Origin: JANJUO01 sp942492935
GTDB taxonomy: Bacteria > Bacteroidota > Ignavibacteria > Kapaibacteriales > UBA2268
Length of the DNA: 64,000 bases
Reading direction: 5' to 3'
NCBI GenBank assembly: GCA_942492935.1
Contig: OW818654.1
Span: 4,030,001-4,094,000 of the forward strand
Part shown: piece after piece, positions 44,165 to 53,459 of the stretch
Layout of the letters: every line of letters begins with the position of its first letter
How positions within the stretch are numbered: position 1 is the first letter of the stretch
Notes under the pieces: model-generated
What the model saw: the letters and a program-made list of their open reading frames with translations, nothing else
Told to the model about the DNA's origin: nothing
Database searches by the model: none
Made by a program: the position numbers and the translations under genes

Positions 44165-46477
44165 ATGAAAAACTACAAAAAACACAGCTTTGCATTTATT
44201 GCAATTATGGCGATAGCTGTTTTATTCTCGATTTCATCTGTACTTGCAGCTACAGATGCCCCACAAAAACTACAAGGTTATGGGGAATTTTATAAAATTG
44301 ATTCTGTTTTATGGTCAGGGTCAGTTAATATTGATTGGTTTTACGAACAGAAAGATGAAGAAGTTCAAAAATTTAACGTTTACGTTGCTGAAGGAAATAC
44401 TGAAGATATTACCTTATTCAGCAAGATTACTACTATTAATACTGCTGATGACACACTAACTTACAGAAAAGAATATTGGTACTGGGCAATGGTGCATGGA
44501 ATTACATCTCAAAATGGCGAAATAAGTTTATATATTACAGCCGAAAATGAAGAAGGCGAAAGCGGACCTTCAAACATAATTTACCTCGATAATAAAAATT
44601 ACAATGAATATATTTACTTTACCAATTATGTTGAAAATTTGACAATTGCTAAAGATGTTGAATGGACTTTCGATGCTGATGCTGAAGCTAACTATGAAGA
44701 AGCAAACATAAGTTACTTTTTAGAGCGTTCTCCCAAAGAAGCAACAATTGACAAAGAAACAGGTTTAATTACTTGGACTCCAACACATAGTGGTTACTTT
44801 CAATTCGTAGTAATTGCAAGGGATTTAAATAAAAAATATGAAGCAGTATTAGATTTTCAACTTAGAGTTAGTAATTGCAATGCTAATACTGTTATTAAAG
44901 GTACGGTGAAAGATGAAGAAGGTAATTCAATTGATTATGGTTACGTATTAATTCTCAACTCTTTAGAAATGGATAAAAGAGATACATTGCAATTTGTTAC
45001 TTACACAAAATTTGAAAATGGAGAATACGAAATTACTGGATTAGATGAAGGGAAATATTATCTAATGGTTGAAGCTTATGGCAAAGAATTTGAAAATCAA
45101 TATTACCAAATGTGGTGGGATGGGAAATTAAATTACACCGAAGCAGACCCTATTGAAATAGGTTGTGGAGAAACAAAAGTAGCAAACTTTGTAATGAAAA
45201 CAATCCCTCTACCAAATTATTATACAGTTAGTGGTAAAGTATTTGATTCACAAACTTTAGAACCATTAGCATATTCATTTGTTCAATTCATTGGCAATAA
45301 TAGCCAAACAAATCAATATCAAATGTTCTTTGCTAATACAAATCAAGATGGCGAGTATTCATTAATGCTTAGTGATGAATTTGAATACATTGCATTCGCA
45401 AATGGATTGGGTAAAGATGAATCCGGCTGGGGTAATGGTTATATTCCTGAATATTATAATAATGTAACAGATCCATCTGAAGCAACTATTTTGAAATTAA
45501 CTTCTGATTTATCAAATATTGATTTTGGACTTGTTAAAATGGCTGTTTATGAAAATACATTGAAAGGATTTGTGAAAAATGAGTCAGGTTCAGTATTAAA
45601 AGATATGATTGTAATTGCTTATTTGGTTGAACCAGCAACAGGATTTGAAAACTATATGTATTACAGCAAAACAGCTAATACAGATGATTTAGGAGCTTTT
45701 TCAATTGACAATTTGATACCTGGTAAATATATCTTGTTTGCTGGAAATCGTAAAATGCACGATATGGTATATCCTGGATATTACAAAGAAGGTAGCATAG
45801 CGGTACTTGATTGGGAAGCTGCTGATAGAATTGAAGTTGGTGAAGATGGTATTTATGGAGATTTTACAATTAATCTTAAGATTGTAACTAAAATTAATGG
45901 TAATGGCAAAGTAAAAGGAAATGTTCGTAAGAATGGTAAATCTGCAAAACTTAGCGATGGTGGTGCTTTACAAGAATCAAATGCGTTGGTTGGTGCAAAT
46001 ATATTCATTACTGATATGTCAGATAATAAAATTAAAAGTACTACAACTGATAATTTAGGTCAATTTGAAATTCCAAATTTATCAAATGGAAAATATAAAA
46101 TTATTGCTGATAAAGTAGGTTTTAATACTGCAAGTTCTATTGTGAATATTTCTGATAACAATGCTATTATCACAACAGATTTAGACCTTGAGCCAAATAC
46201 AGCTTCATCTGTTGAAGATAATAACGAAAATTCTGCATTGGTTTATCCAAATCCTGCAAATACAAATGCTCAACTAAGTTTTGAAGCTACTTATGGTTCA
46301 GCAGAAATTATGTTGATTAATCCAGCTGGAATGCTTGTCTCAAAATCAAGTGTAAATACACAAACAGGTTTGAATGCAACTAATTTAAATGTAAGTGAAA
46401 TTGCAACTGGCAAATATATTATCATCATAAAAAATGGTAATTCAGTTACAAAAATTCCATTTGTTATTCAAAGATAA
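44165..46477 (+). CDS. T9SS-sorted protein with carboxypeptidase-regulatory-like domains
   Basis: 770 aa from MKNYKKHSFAFIAIMAIAVLF (44165; an ATG three codons earlier is weaker). The signal peptide ends near SVLAA. An FN3-like domain and a putative-Ig domain (ATIDKETGLITWTPTHSGYF) come next. Three or four CarboxypepD_reg/SpaA-like beta-sandwiches follow, with TVIKGTVKDEEGNSI, YTVSGKVFDSQTLEPLAYSF, NTLKGFVKNESGS and GKVKGNVRKNGKS. A T9SS sorting domain closes it (LVYPNPANTNAQLSF ... IPFVIQR). It is probably a structural or adhesive surface protein. A strong terminator follows. Confidence 0.85.
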   Translation: MKNYKKHSFAFIAIMAIAVLFSISSVLAATDAPQKLQGYGEFYKIDSVLWSGSVNIDWFYEQKDEEVQKFNVYVAEGNTEDITLFSKITTINTADDTLTYRKEYWYWAMVHGITSQNGEISLYITAENEEGESGPSNIIYLDNKNYNEYIYFTNYVENLTIAKDVEWTFDADAEANYEEANISYFLERSPKEATIDKETGLITWTPTHSGYFQFVVIARDLNKKYEAVLDFQLRVSNCNANTVIKGTVKDEEGNSIDYGYVLILNSLEMDKRDTLQFVTYTKFENGEYEITGLDEGKYYLMVEAYGKEFENQYYQMWWDGKLNYTEADPIEIGCGETKVANFVMKTIPLPNYYTVSGKVFDSQTLEPLAYSFVQFIGNNSQTNQYQMFFANTNQDGEYSLMLSDEFEYIAFANGLGKDESGWGNGYIPEYYNNVTDPSEATILKLTSDLSNIDFGLVKMAVYENTLKGFVKNESGSVLKDMIVIAYLVEPATGFENYMYYSKTANTDDLGAFSIDNLIPGKYILFAGNRKMHDMVYPGYYKEGSIAVLDWEAADRIEVGEDGIYGDFTINLKIVTKINGNGKVKGNVRKNGKSAKLSDGGALQESNALVGANIFITDMSDNKIKSTTTDNLGQFEIPNLSNGKYKIIADKVGFNTASSIVNISDNNAIITTDLDLEPNTASSVEDNNENSALVYPNPANTNAQLSFEATYGSAEIMLINPAGMLVSKSSVNTQTGLNATNLNVSEIATGKYIIIIKNGNSVTKIPFVIQR

Positions 46478-46504
46478 TCTTGACAATTAGATTATCATTA
46501 TAAG

Positions 46505-46538
46505 CCCTAAGGATTCACCCTTGCCTTAGGGTTTTTTT
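46505..46538 (+). terminator. rho-independent terminator
   Basis: Stem CCCTAAGG / CCTTAGGG, 11-nt loop and a T8 run, 27 bp after the stop. Confidence 0.95.
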
Positions 46539-46814
46539 TATGCATCCACAATTAATTTTATAATACAAATATGCAGATGATTTCAAGAACAAATTGAGAA
46601 TTACATTTATATCAAAAAAGTTTATTATCCCTATTTTAAACTTTGTCATCTTAGACCGAAATCTAAAACAAAAAATTAAAATTTTAAAATATTTTTATGA
46701 AATTCCTTGGGCTATATTTACCTTTTGAAATGTTACAAAAATTTACGAAAGTTATTGGCTTGTATTTTTATTTAGCCAGAAAATTCAAAACATTTTTCTT
46801 ACAAGTTTTGATTT

Positions 46815-47095
46815 TTATCATGTAGTGATTGAATTTTGGTAAGTGAATTTCTTTTGGATTCGTAATCACGTAGTGATTAAATTATGGTAACAAGTGAGTT
46901 TCTTTGGGATTCGTAATCACGTAGTGATTAAATTATGGTAACAAGTGAGTTTCTTTTGGATTCGTAATCACGTAGTGATTAAATTATGGTAACAACTTGA
47001 AAATTATTGAGTTAATATAATATAATCACTAAGTTATAAATAACTGTTTTGATTGATATGTGTTACCATAATGCAATCACTACGTGATAATTTAT
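46815..47095. repeat. 51-bp tandem repeat with AATCAC-GTA-GTGATT palindrome
   Basis: Three near-identical 51-bp units (palindromes from about 46862, 46913 and 46964) follow a diverged first unit (about 46820). An inverted copy lies at 47061-47092 (GTTACCATAATGCAATCACT). Each unit carries a perfect 6-bp stem around GTA and a GGTAACAAGTGAGTTTCT tail. It lies between two convergent T9SS genes. The flanking 46539-46814 is plain AT-rich sequence. Confidence 0.88.
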
Positions 47096-47112
47096 AAATA
47101 TGCAGGTTTATC

Positions 47113-47141
47113 AAAAAAGAGCCGATAAAATTATCGGCTCT
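47113..47141 (-). terminator. rho-independent terminator of the FN3-repeat gene
   Basis: Stem AGAGCCGATAA / TTATCGGCTCT followed by TTTTTT on the minus strand, 28 bp after the stop. Confidence 0.95.
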
Positions 47142-47168
47142 AATTAAAACAATAATAATTTCAGTTAA

Positions 47169-50100
47169 TTATTCTTTTACGATTTTCTTAACTAAAGTAT
47201 CACCTTCGATTTCAATAATCAACATATAAACACCAGATGTTAAGCCACTTAAATCTAATGTAGCATCCATAGACATCATAGTGCCTTTATTTAGATTTGT
47301 TACATCTTGACCAAGCATATCAACCAATCTGATATTTACATTTGTTTCTTGAGTAAATTCAGCAAAAATATTCAAATAATCTTTTACAGGATTTGGATAA
47401 GTGAACATAAATGAACCATTATTAACACCTGCAATTACATCATTATCATTAAATTCTTTACTTAATGATTTGAATACTACAAATCTTCTTGCTGTAGAAA
47501 CGCAACCATTGGCATCAACTACTTTTAAATAATATTGAGTTGTTCCAAGCGGAGGATACTCATTTTCTGGGTCTTCAACTGTAACTTCAGAATCACCTAC
47601 TTTGTAAGTCCATCCATAAGTATAAGGAGCAGTTCCACTTGAAGCATTGTTTCTATAATCATTCAAATTGATTGGATTGTTATTGTTCAATGTTAATGTA
47701 GAACGTTTTAAAGTAACAGATGGATTATTTCTAACATTAAGTGAAATAGCTTTAGTACCATACTCGCCACTATTTGCATCTGTTGCCGTTAGTGTGAACG
47801 ATTTATTTGAAACTGGATTTCTAACTGTACCTTCTAATAATGTTGCATCTACGAAGTCAGCTGAAGGAGTCCAATTGTAAGTATATTCACCTGTTCCACC
47901 AAATACTATAGGAGCAAATGTGAAAGGTGTGTTTTTGCATGTATATTCAGTAGCAGAAGGTACAACGATAGTAATATCACATTCGTCAGATACTACAAGA
48001 GTAGAAGCTTTTTCACCAACACGGCAATTTGGACCTACAGCGTAAACTACAACATCATAAGTACCAGGAGTCTCGTATTTATGTGATACAATTCTACCAT
48101 TTTTGAATGTACCATCGCCTAAATCCCATACCCAAGTTGTAACGGCTGAACCAGTTGTAGCAATAAAGTTAACTGTTTCGTTCATACATGCACTTTCTGC
48201 ATAATATTTTTGAATGTTTACAGAGATTGTAATAACTGTTTGTGGATTGATACCAATTTCTTTTTCAATAAAATCAGTAAATTCACCCCATTCTTCTGAA
48301 GAACGAGTTAATGTTAATGAGCCATAACCCGCAGCTCCCCATTTTACAGTTACAGTTCTCATTGTAGATGAACCTTGTATTGTTCCGCCTTCTACTGTCC
48401 AATTGTAATCAATTACATCACTTTCAGGTGCATAATATGTTTCAATTGTGCTTTCGCATACTGTTGTTACACCAGTATAACTTGGAGCAGGGATAGTAGT
48501 AAAGCTAAATGGTTCTGACCAATTACTTGAACCTAAATCTCCATTTGATTGTCCTCTCCAATAATAAGTTGTACCGTAGCTTAAGCCCATAACATCAAAT
48601 TCAGTATCCGCTAATTCAGTACCACTTGCTATAACATCTTCAAACAAAACGTCAGTTGCTAATTCTACATTATATGAAGTACCATTTAATACAGGTTCCC
48701 AATCAAGTGTAACATCAAGTAATGTACCATTAGCGTTGTTTGCTGGTGATAATAATGTTGGTGGTTCAATTTGAACTGTTTTGAATGTAAATACAGCAGA
48801 CCAAGGACCAGCTACACCAGCTTTAACACCACGTACTCTCCAGAATTGGTCAGTATCAGGAGTTAAACCAGAATAAGAAGTAGTTGTACCAACAACACCT
48901 GTTTTGTTTACTTTAAGAACAGAGAAGTTCTCCAATTCAGAAATCTGAACATCATAAGTTGCAGCGCCAGCTGAAGCGTTCCAATCAAGACTGCCAAGTA
49001 ATGGTACATCAACTGATTCATCTTCAGGTGTTGCCAAAACAGGAGCAGCAACTACAGTTTCAAAGTTAAATGTTGTTGACCAAGGACCAGGACCGAAGCC
49101 ATCTGTTCCTCTTACACGCCAATAATAAACGGTATTGTAATTTAAACCTGAATAATTAATAGTTGTATTTGCAGTATTGCCTTGAACAACAATATTTGCA
49201 AATGCCATATCAGTTGCAATTACATAGTCATAACCAGTAACACCTGTTAAGGATTGCCATTGAATTGAACTTGCAAGAGCTTGTCCTTGAGCATTATTTG
49301 CTGGAGCAAGTAAAGTAGCAGCTGTTAAATGTGATGTAAATTGGAAAGTAGCTGACCAATCACTTATTGAACCAGTTTTAACTGCACGAACTCTCCAATA
49401 ATGAACTGACTTATTATTTAAATTAGTATAAGCTAATGTATTTCCAACAACTCCTGTTTGATTTACTAAGAAAGTTGTAAACCCATTATCTGATGCAATT
49501 TGTACATCATAACTTGTTGCACCATTTACTGCATTCCAAGTAACATTACCTGAAACAGGAATGTTAACTGCATTATTAGCAGGTGTTGCTAATACAGGAG
49601 CAGCTAATACTGTTTCAAAATTGAAAGTATTAGACCAAGCACCAGTACAATTTGCATTTTTAGCTCTTACTTTCCAGTAATAAGTTGTATTATTATTTAA
49701 TCCAGCATAAGCTTTTGTCGCAGAAGCAACATTTGCATCAGTTAATACTACCGCAGTGAAGCCCATATCAGTAGCAAGCAATACTTCATAAGCAGTTGCT
49801 CCATCAACAGAAGCCCAGCTCAAAAAGCCAGAAGTAGCTGATGAAATTGCGTCATTTGAAGGTGATTGTAATGTAGGAGCAGCAAGTACAGTTGTGAATG
49901 ACCAAACTGCTGAATAATCACCAGCACCATCAGCATTTTTAGCTTTTACACGCCAGAAATAAACTGTATTGTTGTTAAGTAAGTTATAAGTATGAGAAAT
50001 ACCATTTACGTTTAAATTTTGTGATACAACATTTTGGAATGCAACATCTGATGCTAATTGTATTTCATAAGCAGTTGCACCACTTACAGAATTAAACATC

Positions 50101-51194
50101 AAAACTCCGCCTGTTGAAATACAATAAGATAAATTTGCAGGAGTTGTTAAAGTAGGAATACCAACAACAGTTTTAAATTGGTAAACTGATGAAAATGCAC
50201 TTTCATCTCCACCAGTTGCAGTAGCTTTAACTCTCCAATAATAAGTTGTATTATTATTCAATGCAGTATATGCAAAAGAATTTGTAGTTAAAGTAGCATT
50301 ATTGATAACAGTTGTATTAAAATTAGCATCTGTTGAAACTTGTAACAAATAGTTATCTGCACCTGTAACAGCACTCCAAGTCATATTTCCAGCTATTAAC
50401 TGAGCAACTGCGTTATTTGCAGGACTTGTGAGTGTTGGTGTAGCAAGTTGTGTTTTAAAAGAATGTTCTCTCCAATTTCCTGCACCTTCAGAATTCAGAC
50501 CTCTTACTCTTACATAGTAAGTAGTACCATTTGCAAGACCGGTATAAGCTTGTGAAGTTCCAGTAAGATTTGCATCAATTATTTTTGTTGCATAAGTATT
50601 TGTTGTAGATAATTGAACATCATAACTTGTTGCATTAGCCAATCCAGTCCAAGTAATGTTACCACTTGTTGTTACATTGATTGAATTATTCGTTGGGTTG
50701 GTAATGGTTACTTGTTTTGGAGTTGCAGCAGCTGTAAGAGAATTAATGTTTGCTAATACGTTGTTGGAATATTTTCCATTGAACGTTGCCTGATAAGTTG
50801 GTAAAGTTCTTGACCCCCAACCAACTGTAACATTTGGATATTCAGTATCATCGGCTGAAGCCCATAATCTGAACGAAATAGCATCGCCAGCTACGAAACC
50901 ATCAACTTCGTCTGTAAATTCATCGTCAGCGAATAATGCTAAAGCAAGATCGTTAACTCCATCCCATACACCAGCACCAGCACAAACGCCACCTGGTGTA
51001 AACACTCCTACTTCATCACCTGCTACTATGTTGTCTATTCCGATTTTGGGAACATTTGCAACAGGTATAATCAATGTCATATTATCCCCAGATTGAACTA
51101 CGGGAATAAAATGCTCTGGATCGGCTGCTGTAGCGTGAAAACTGTAAGCGAAAAATGCTACAGTTAAAAGAAAAATGAATTTGAAATACTTCAT
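47169..51194 (-). CDS. giant T9SS-sorted FN3/PKD repeat surface protein
   Basis: The 1341-aa protein has a signal peptide (cleavage near HATAAD). The N-terminal domain HFIPVVQSGDNMTLIIPV ... GVFTPGGVCAG is seen in other T9SS cargo. Eight fibronectin-III-like repeats of about 90-95 aa follow, each with an NNTTYYWRVRA-type strand (residues about 160-900). A PKD domain comes next (WVWDLGDGTFKNGRIVSHKYETPGTYDV), then Ig-like sections. A T9SS sorting domain ends it (FTYPNPVKDYLNIFA ... VKKIVKE). It is likely adhesive. The FN3 repeats are similar enough at DNA level to recombine. Confidence 0.88.
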   Translation of the reverse strand: MKYFKFIFLLTVAFFAYSFHATAADPEHFIPVVQSGDNMTLIIPVANVPKIGIDNIVAGDEVGVFTPGGVCAGAGVWDGVNDLALALFADDEFTDEVDGFVAGDAISFRLWASADDTEYPNVTVGWGSRTLPTYQATFNGKYSNNVLANINSLTAAATPKQVTITNPTNNSINVTTSGNITWTGLANATSYDVQLSTTNTYATKIIDANLTGTSQAYTGLANGTTYYVRVRGLNSEGAGNWREHSFKTQLATPTLTSPANNAVAQLIAGNMTWSAVTGADNYLLQVSTDANFNTTVINNATLTTNSFAYTALNNNTTYYWRVKATATGGDESAFSSVYQFKTVVGIPTLTTPANLSYCISTGGVLMFNSVSGATAYEIQLASDVAFQNVVSQNLNVNGISHTYNLLNNNTVYFWRVKAKNADGAGDYSAVWSFTTVLAAPTLQSPSNDAISSATSGFLSWASVDGATAYEVLLATDMGFTAVVLTDANVASATKAYAGLNNNTTYYWKVRAKNANCTGAWSNTFNFETVLAAPVLATPANNAVNIPVSGNVTWNAVNGATSYDVQIASDNGFTTFLVNQTGVVGNTLAYTNLNNKSVHYWRVRAVKTGSISDWSATFQFTSHLTAATLLAPANNAQGQALASSIQWQSLTGVTGYDYVIATDMAFANIVVQGNTANTTINYSGLNYNTVYYWRVRGTDGFGPGPWSTTFNFETVVAAPVLATPEDESVDVPLLGSLDWNASAGAATYDVQISELENFSVLKVNKTGVVGTTTSYSGLTPDTDQFWRVRGVKAGVAGPWSAVFTFKTVQIEPPTLLSPANNANGTLLDVTLDWEPVLNGTSYNVELATDVLFEDVIASGTELADTEFDVMGLSYGTTYYWRGQSNGDLGSSNWSEPFSFTTIPAPSYTGVTTVCESTIETYYAPESDVIDYNWTVEGGTIQGSSTMRTVTVKWGAAGYGSLTLTRSSEEWGEFTDFIEKEIGINPQTVITISVNIQKYYAESACMNETVNFIATTGSAVTTWVWDLGDGTFKNGRIVSHKYETPGTYDVVVYAVGPNCRVGEKASTLVVSDECDITIVVPSATEYTCKNTPFTFAPIVFGGTGEYTYNWTPSADFVDATLLEGTVRNPVSNKSFTLTATDANSGEYGTKAISLNVRNNPSVTLKRSTLTLNNNNPINLNDYRNNASSGTAPYTYGWTYKVGDSEVTVEDPENEYPPLGTTQYYLKVVDANGCVSTARRFVVFKSLSKEFNDNDVIAGVNNGSFMFTYPNPVKDYLNIFAEFTQETNVNIRLVDMLGQDVTNLNKGTMMSMDATLDLSGLTSGVYMLIIEIEGDTLVKKIVKE

Positions 51195-51544
51195 CTAAAT
51201 ACCTTTTAATATTTTAAAAATTAGTGGGTTATATTGCTTTTTTAATATCATTTGTTTGTAGTACATTTTTTTAATTAAAACTAAAACAAATTTAACTAAT
51301 TATAATAAATCAAACAAATAAATTTTTAAAATTATTAATTTTTGTCAATTTATTTAAAAAAATATATACGTTATTAATATTTTATTATTTTAATAAATTA
51401 CTCCGAAGTAACAACTTAATTTCAATTTGCTGAATGAAAAAAGTGTTGATAAAAAATTGATTTACATTAAATAAATACTATAAATACTTGAAAATTCTAG
51501 TGGAATTTTATTAATCAATTAAATTTTGTTTGAATTAAGGTAAA

Positions 51545-51651
51545 TAAGGTTGGCTGGTGTATTTTTGATTCATTTTCTACTAAGGTTAATAATTGAAAAT
51601 AAGGTTTTAAAACCTTAGTAGAAAAATAATACAGCCCAATTTCAGACCTTA
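51545..51651. repeat. large imperfect hairpin with perfect 15-bp core
   Basis: TTTTCTACTAAGGTT (51573-51587) and its exact complement (51611-51625) flank a loop holding AAGGTTTTAAAACCTT. The pairing extends imperfectly outward (AAGGTTGGCTGG... against ...CAGCCCAATTTCAGACCTT). The rest of 51195-51830 is AT-rich with no gene seen. Confidence 0.7.
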
Positions 51652-51830
51652 TTGACATATTTTTTTAATTATGAAAAATAATTTAAAAATCGTTTGTTTG
51701 TTTTGAAAATATTTTGTAATTTTGAAATGAGATAACATCGGTTGGGGTAAAATAATATATGATTGTGTAAGTAAATAACATAATTTATTGAGAAGAATAA
51801 TTTGGTTGGTATTTATAAATCTTTTTAAAA

Positions 51831-51948
51831 AATCGAGATACCGGATTAATCCGCAAATCAGCTAAGTATACCCAATATCTCGACATTTTTCGTATGGTAG
51901 AAGTATTTGCTTTCTACCGCACCATCGCAGTGCAAAAATACGAAAAAT
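51831..51948 (-). ncRNA. compact structured RNA/DNA element (hairpin plus three-way junction)
   Basis: TCGAGATA (51833-51840) pairs with TATCTCGA (51876-51883) around an inner CGGATTAATCCG. TTTTTCGTAT (51886-51895) pairs perfectly with ATACGAAAAA (51938-51947). That stem encloses two hairpins, GGTAGAA/TTCTACC (51896-51918) and GCAC/GTGC (51919-51933). GC content is well above the surroundings. On the minus strand the TCGAGATA stem is followed by TTTTTT, like a terminator, which suggests transcription in that direction. The strand is uncertain, and I recognise no known class. Confidence 0.5.
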
Positions 51949-52012
51949 TGTTGAACTATTATATTTATATTTTTTTTAAATAATTTTTAAAATTAATTTA
52001 AAGTAAATTAAA

Positions 52013-52894
52013 ATGAAAAACAAAGTAATAATAGCAGTAATTATATCAACGAGTTTATTGATATTAATAGTTGCTTGTCAGCAATCTAAGGATGAATTAA
52101 TTAATCATACAACAGATAACTATCCAACAGTATTAAGCCCAACAGTTTACGACTTTATTATGAATACTGGGATTATACATAACCAAGGTGTTGATTATAT
52201 ATTACAACATTGGGACACAAGCAGAGTATTTAATGGTTATAATTATTTTCAAGATTTCTGGTCTATTAGTAATGTATTTTCATATCAGATTCAAGGATGG
52301 GATTCATTATTTTTTGACGAAAATAATAAAAATCTTTTACTTGATGTTTTCGGAAATGAAACTCCTAAAGTTAGATTACAATTCTTAGTTGATTCTTTGA
52401 AAAACACAACATTTTGGGCTCAAACTGTAACATTTCAAGAAACTCAAATTATAAGTGGTGCTATAACATTTCTAAATTCTGATTTTTCTAATTATACTAG
52501 AGATGGAATGTTTAATAAAATAATTAATTATGCTGATTCATCATTATTAGTATGGGAACAAATAACATGGCCTAATGATTCATTGGGTTCTGGCAGTGTC
52601 TCCGGTGGATATTTAAATGTTATGAAAAGTTCTGCTCAATATTGGAAGAACAATTTGGATACAATCTTTTCATCAAATGAGACTAATACAGAAGTACCTT
52701 GTGGCGTTGCTCTTGGACTTGTAGGCTTAGATGTAGCAGCTTTTTATGTTGGATATGCGTTTGCTATTAAAAAAGAAATTGATGCAAATGGTAAGCTTGT
52801 TGTAAAGAATCAAAATAAAAGATTACAAGCAGGAGTAGACGCTGGTTTAGCGGGATCAACTATGGGTTTTTTAAAGTATAGATTCGGATTTTAG
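52013..52894 (+). CDS. uncharacterised lipoprotein with Gly-rich hydrophobic C-terminus
   Basis: The 293-aa protein has a lipobox (LILIVAC, Cys22). The central region is acidic and aromatic and has no recognised domain. The last 66 residues begin CGVALGLVGLDVAAFYVGYA and contain AGVDAGLAGSTMGFL. This glycine-zipper-like hydrophobic segment resembles membrane-active peptides. The small membrane-protein gene starts 3 bp downstream. A toxin/immunity pair is one possibility; an envelope lipoprotein of unknown role is the conservative reading. Confidence 0.65.
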   Translation: MKNKVIIAVIISTSLLILIVACQQSKDELINHTTDNYPTVLSPTVYDFIMNTGIIHNQGVDYILQHWDTSRVFNGYNYFQDFWSISNVFSYQIQGWDSLFFDENNKNLLLDVFGNETPKVRLQFLVDSLKNTTFWAQTVTFQETQIISGAITFLNSDFSNYTRDGMFNKIINYADSSLLVWEQITWPNDSLGSGSVSGGYLNVMKSSAQYWKNNLDTIFSSNETNTEVPCGVALGLVGLDVAAFYVGYAFAIKKEIDANGKLVVKNQNKRLQAGVDAGLAGSTMGFLKYRFGF

Positions 52895-52897
52895 AAT

Positions 52898-53272
52898 ATG
52901 ATGAAGTATAAATCGTCAATTAAATATTTAGCAATATTAGTATTAATATTATATATGAATTATGATATAAACTTTAGTTTAATTAGTATGATTGGAGTTA
53001 TAATTGGTTCAAGTATAGCAATATTTTTTAAAACCTATGATGATTTATTTTCTACTTTATCAATTAAGTTGAAAAATAATATTTTATCAATTTTCAAAAA
53101 TTTTGTTATTCCAATGGCTATGACAATTGCATTATTATACAATACCAAATCAAGCCTTGAATTGCTATCAGATTCGATATTTTCATATATGGCTTATTAT
53201 TTTTTATTATTTTTTTGGGAAAAATCAGATGAAATAATTATGAATAAGAAGTCAGATGCGGAAAATTGTTAA
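52898..53272 (+). CDS. small multi-pass membrane protein
   Basis: The 124-aa protein has about four hydrophobic segments (residues about 9-21, 27-44, 66-84 and 92-108), a basic N-terminus and a short charged C-terminus. No family is recognised. It is translationally close-coupled (3 bp) to the lipoprotein gene, so the two probably act together. A hairpin AAACAGTCT/AGACTGTTT at about 53293-53332, without a T-run, may be a weak terminator. Confidence 0.6.
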   Translation: MMKYKSSIKYLAILVLILYMNYDINFSLISMIGVIIGSSIAIFFKTYDDLFSTLSIKLKNNILSIFKNFVIPMAMTIALLYNTKSSLELLSDSIFSYMAYYFLLFFWEKSDEIIMNKKSDAENC

Positions 53273-53459
53273 ATAATCCAAATATTTTTCACAAACAGTC
53301 TCAATTTTATTTTTGATAATTAAGACTGTTTAATAAATACAACATAAGTATTGATTTCTGGAATTTATCATATTTTCAACTGCTCAGTCGGATTCATTTT
53401 TTTTAATATGCTGATTGAATAATTGTTGATACCACATTGCTTTTATAATTTAAATAATA

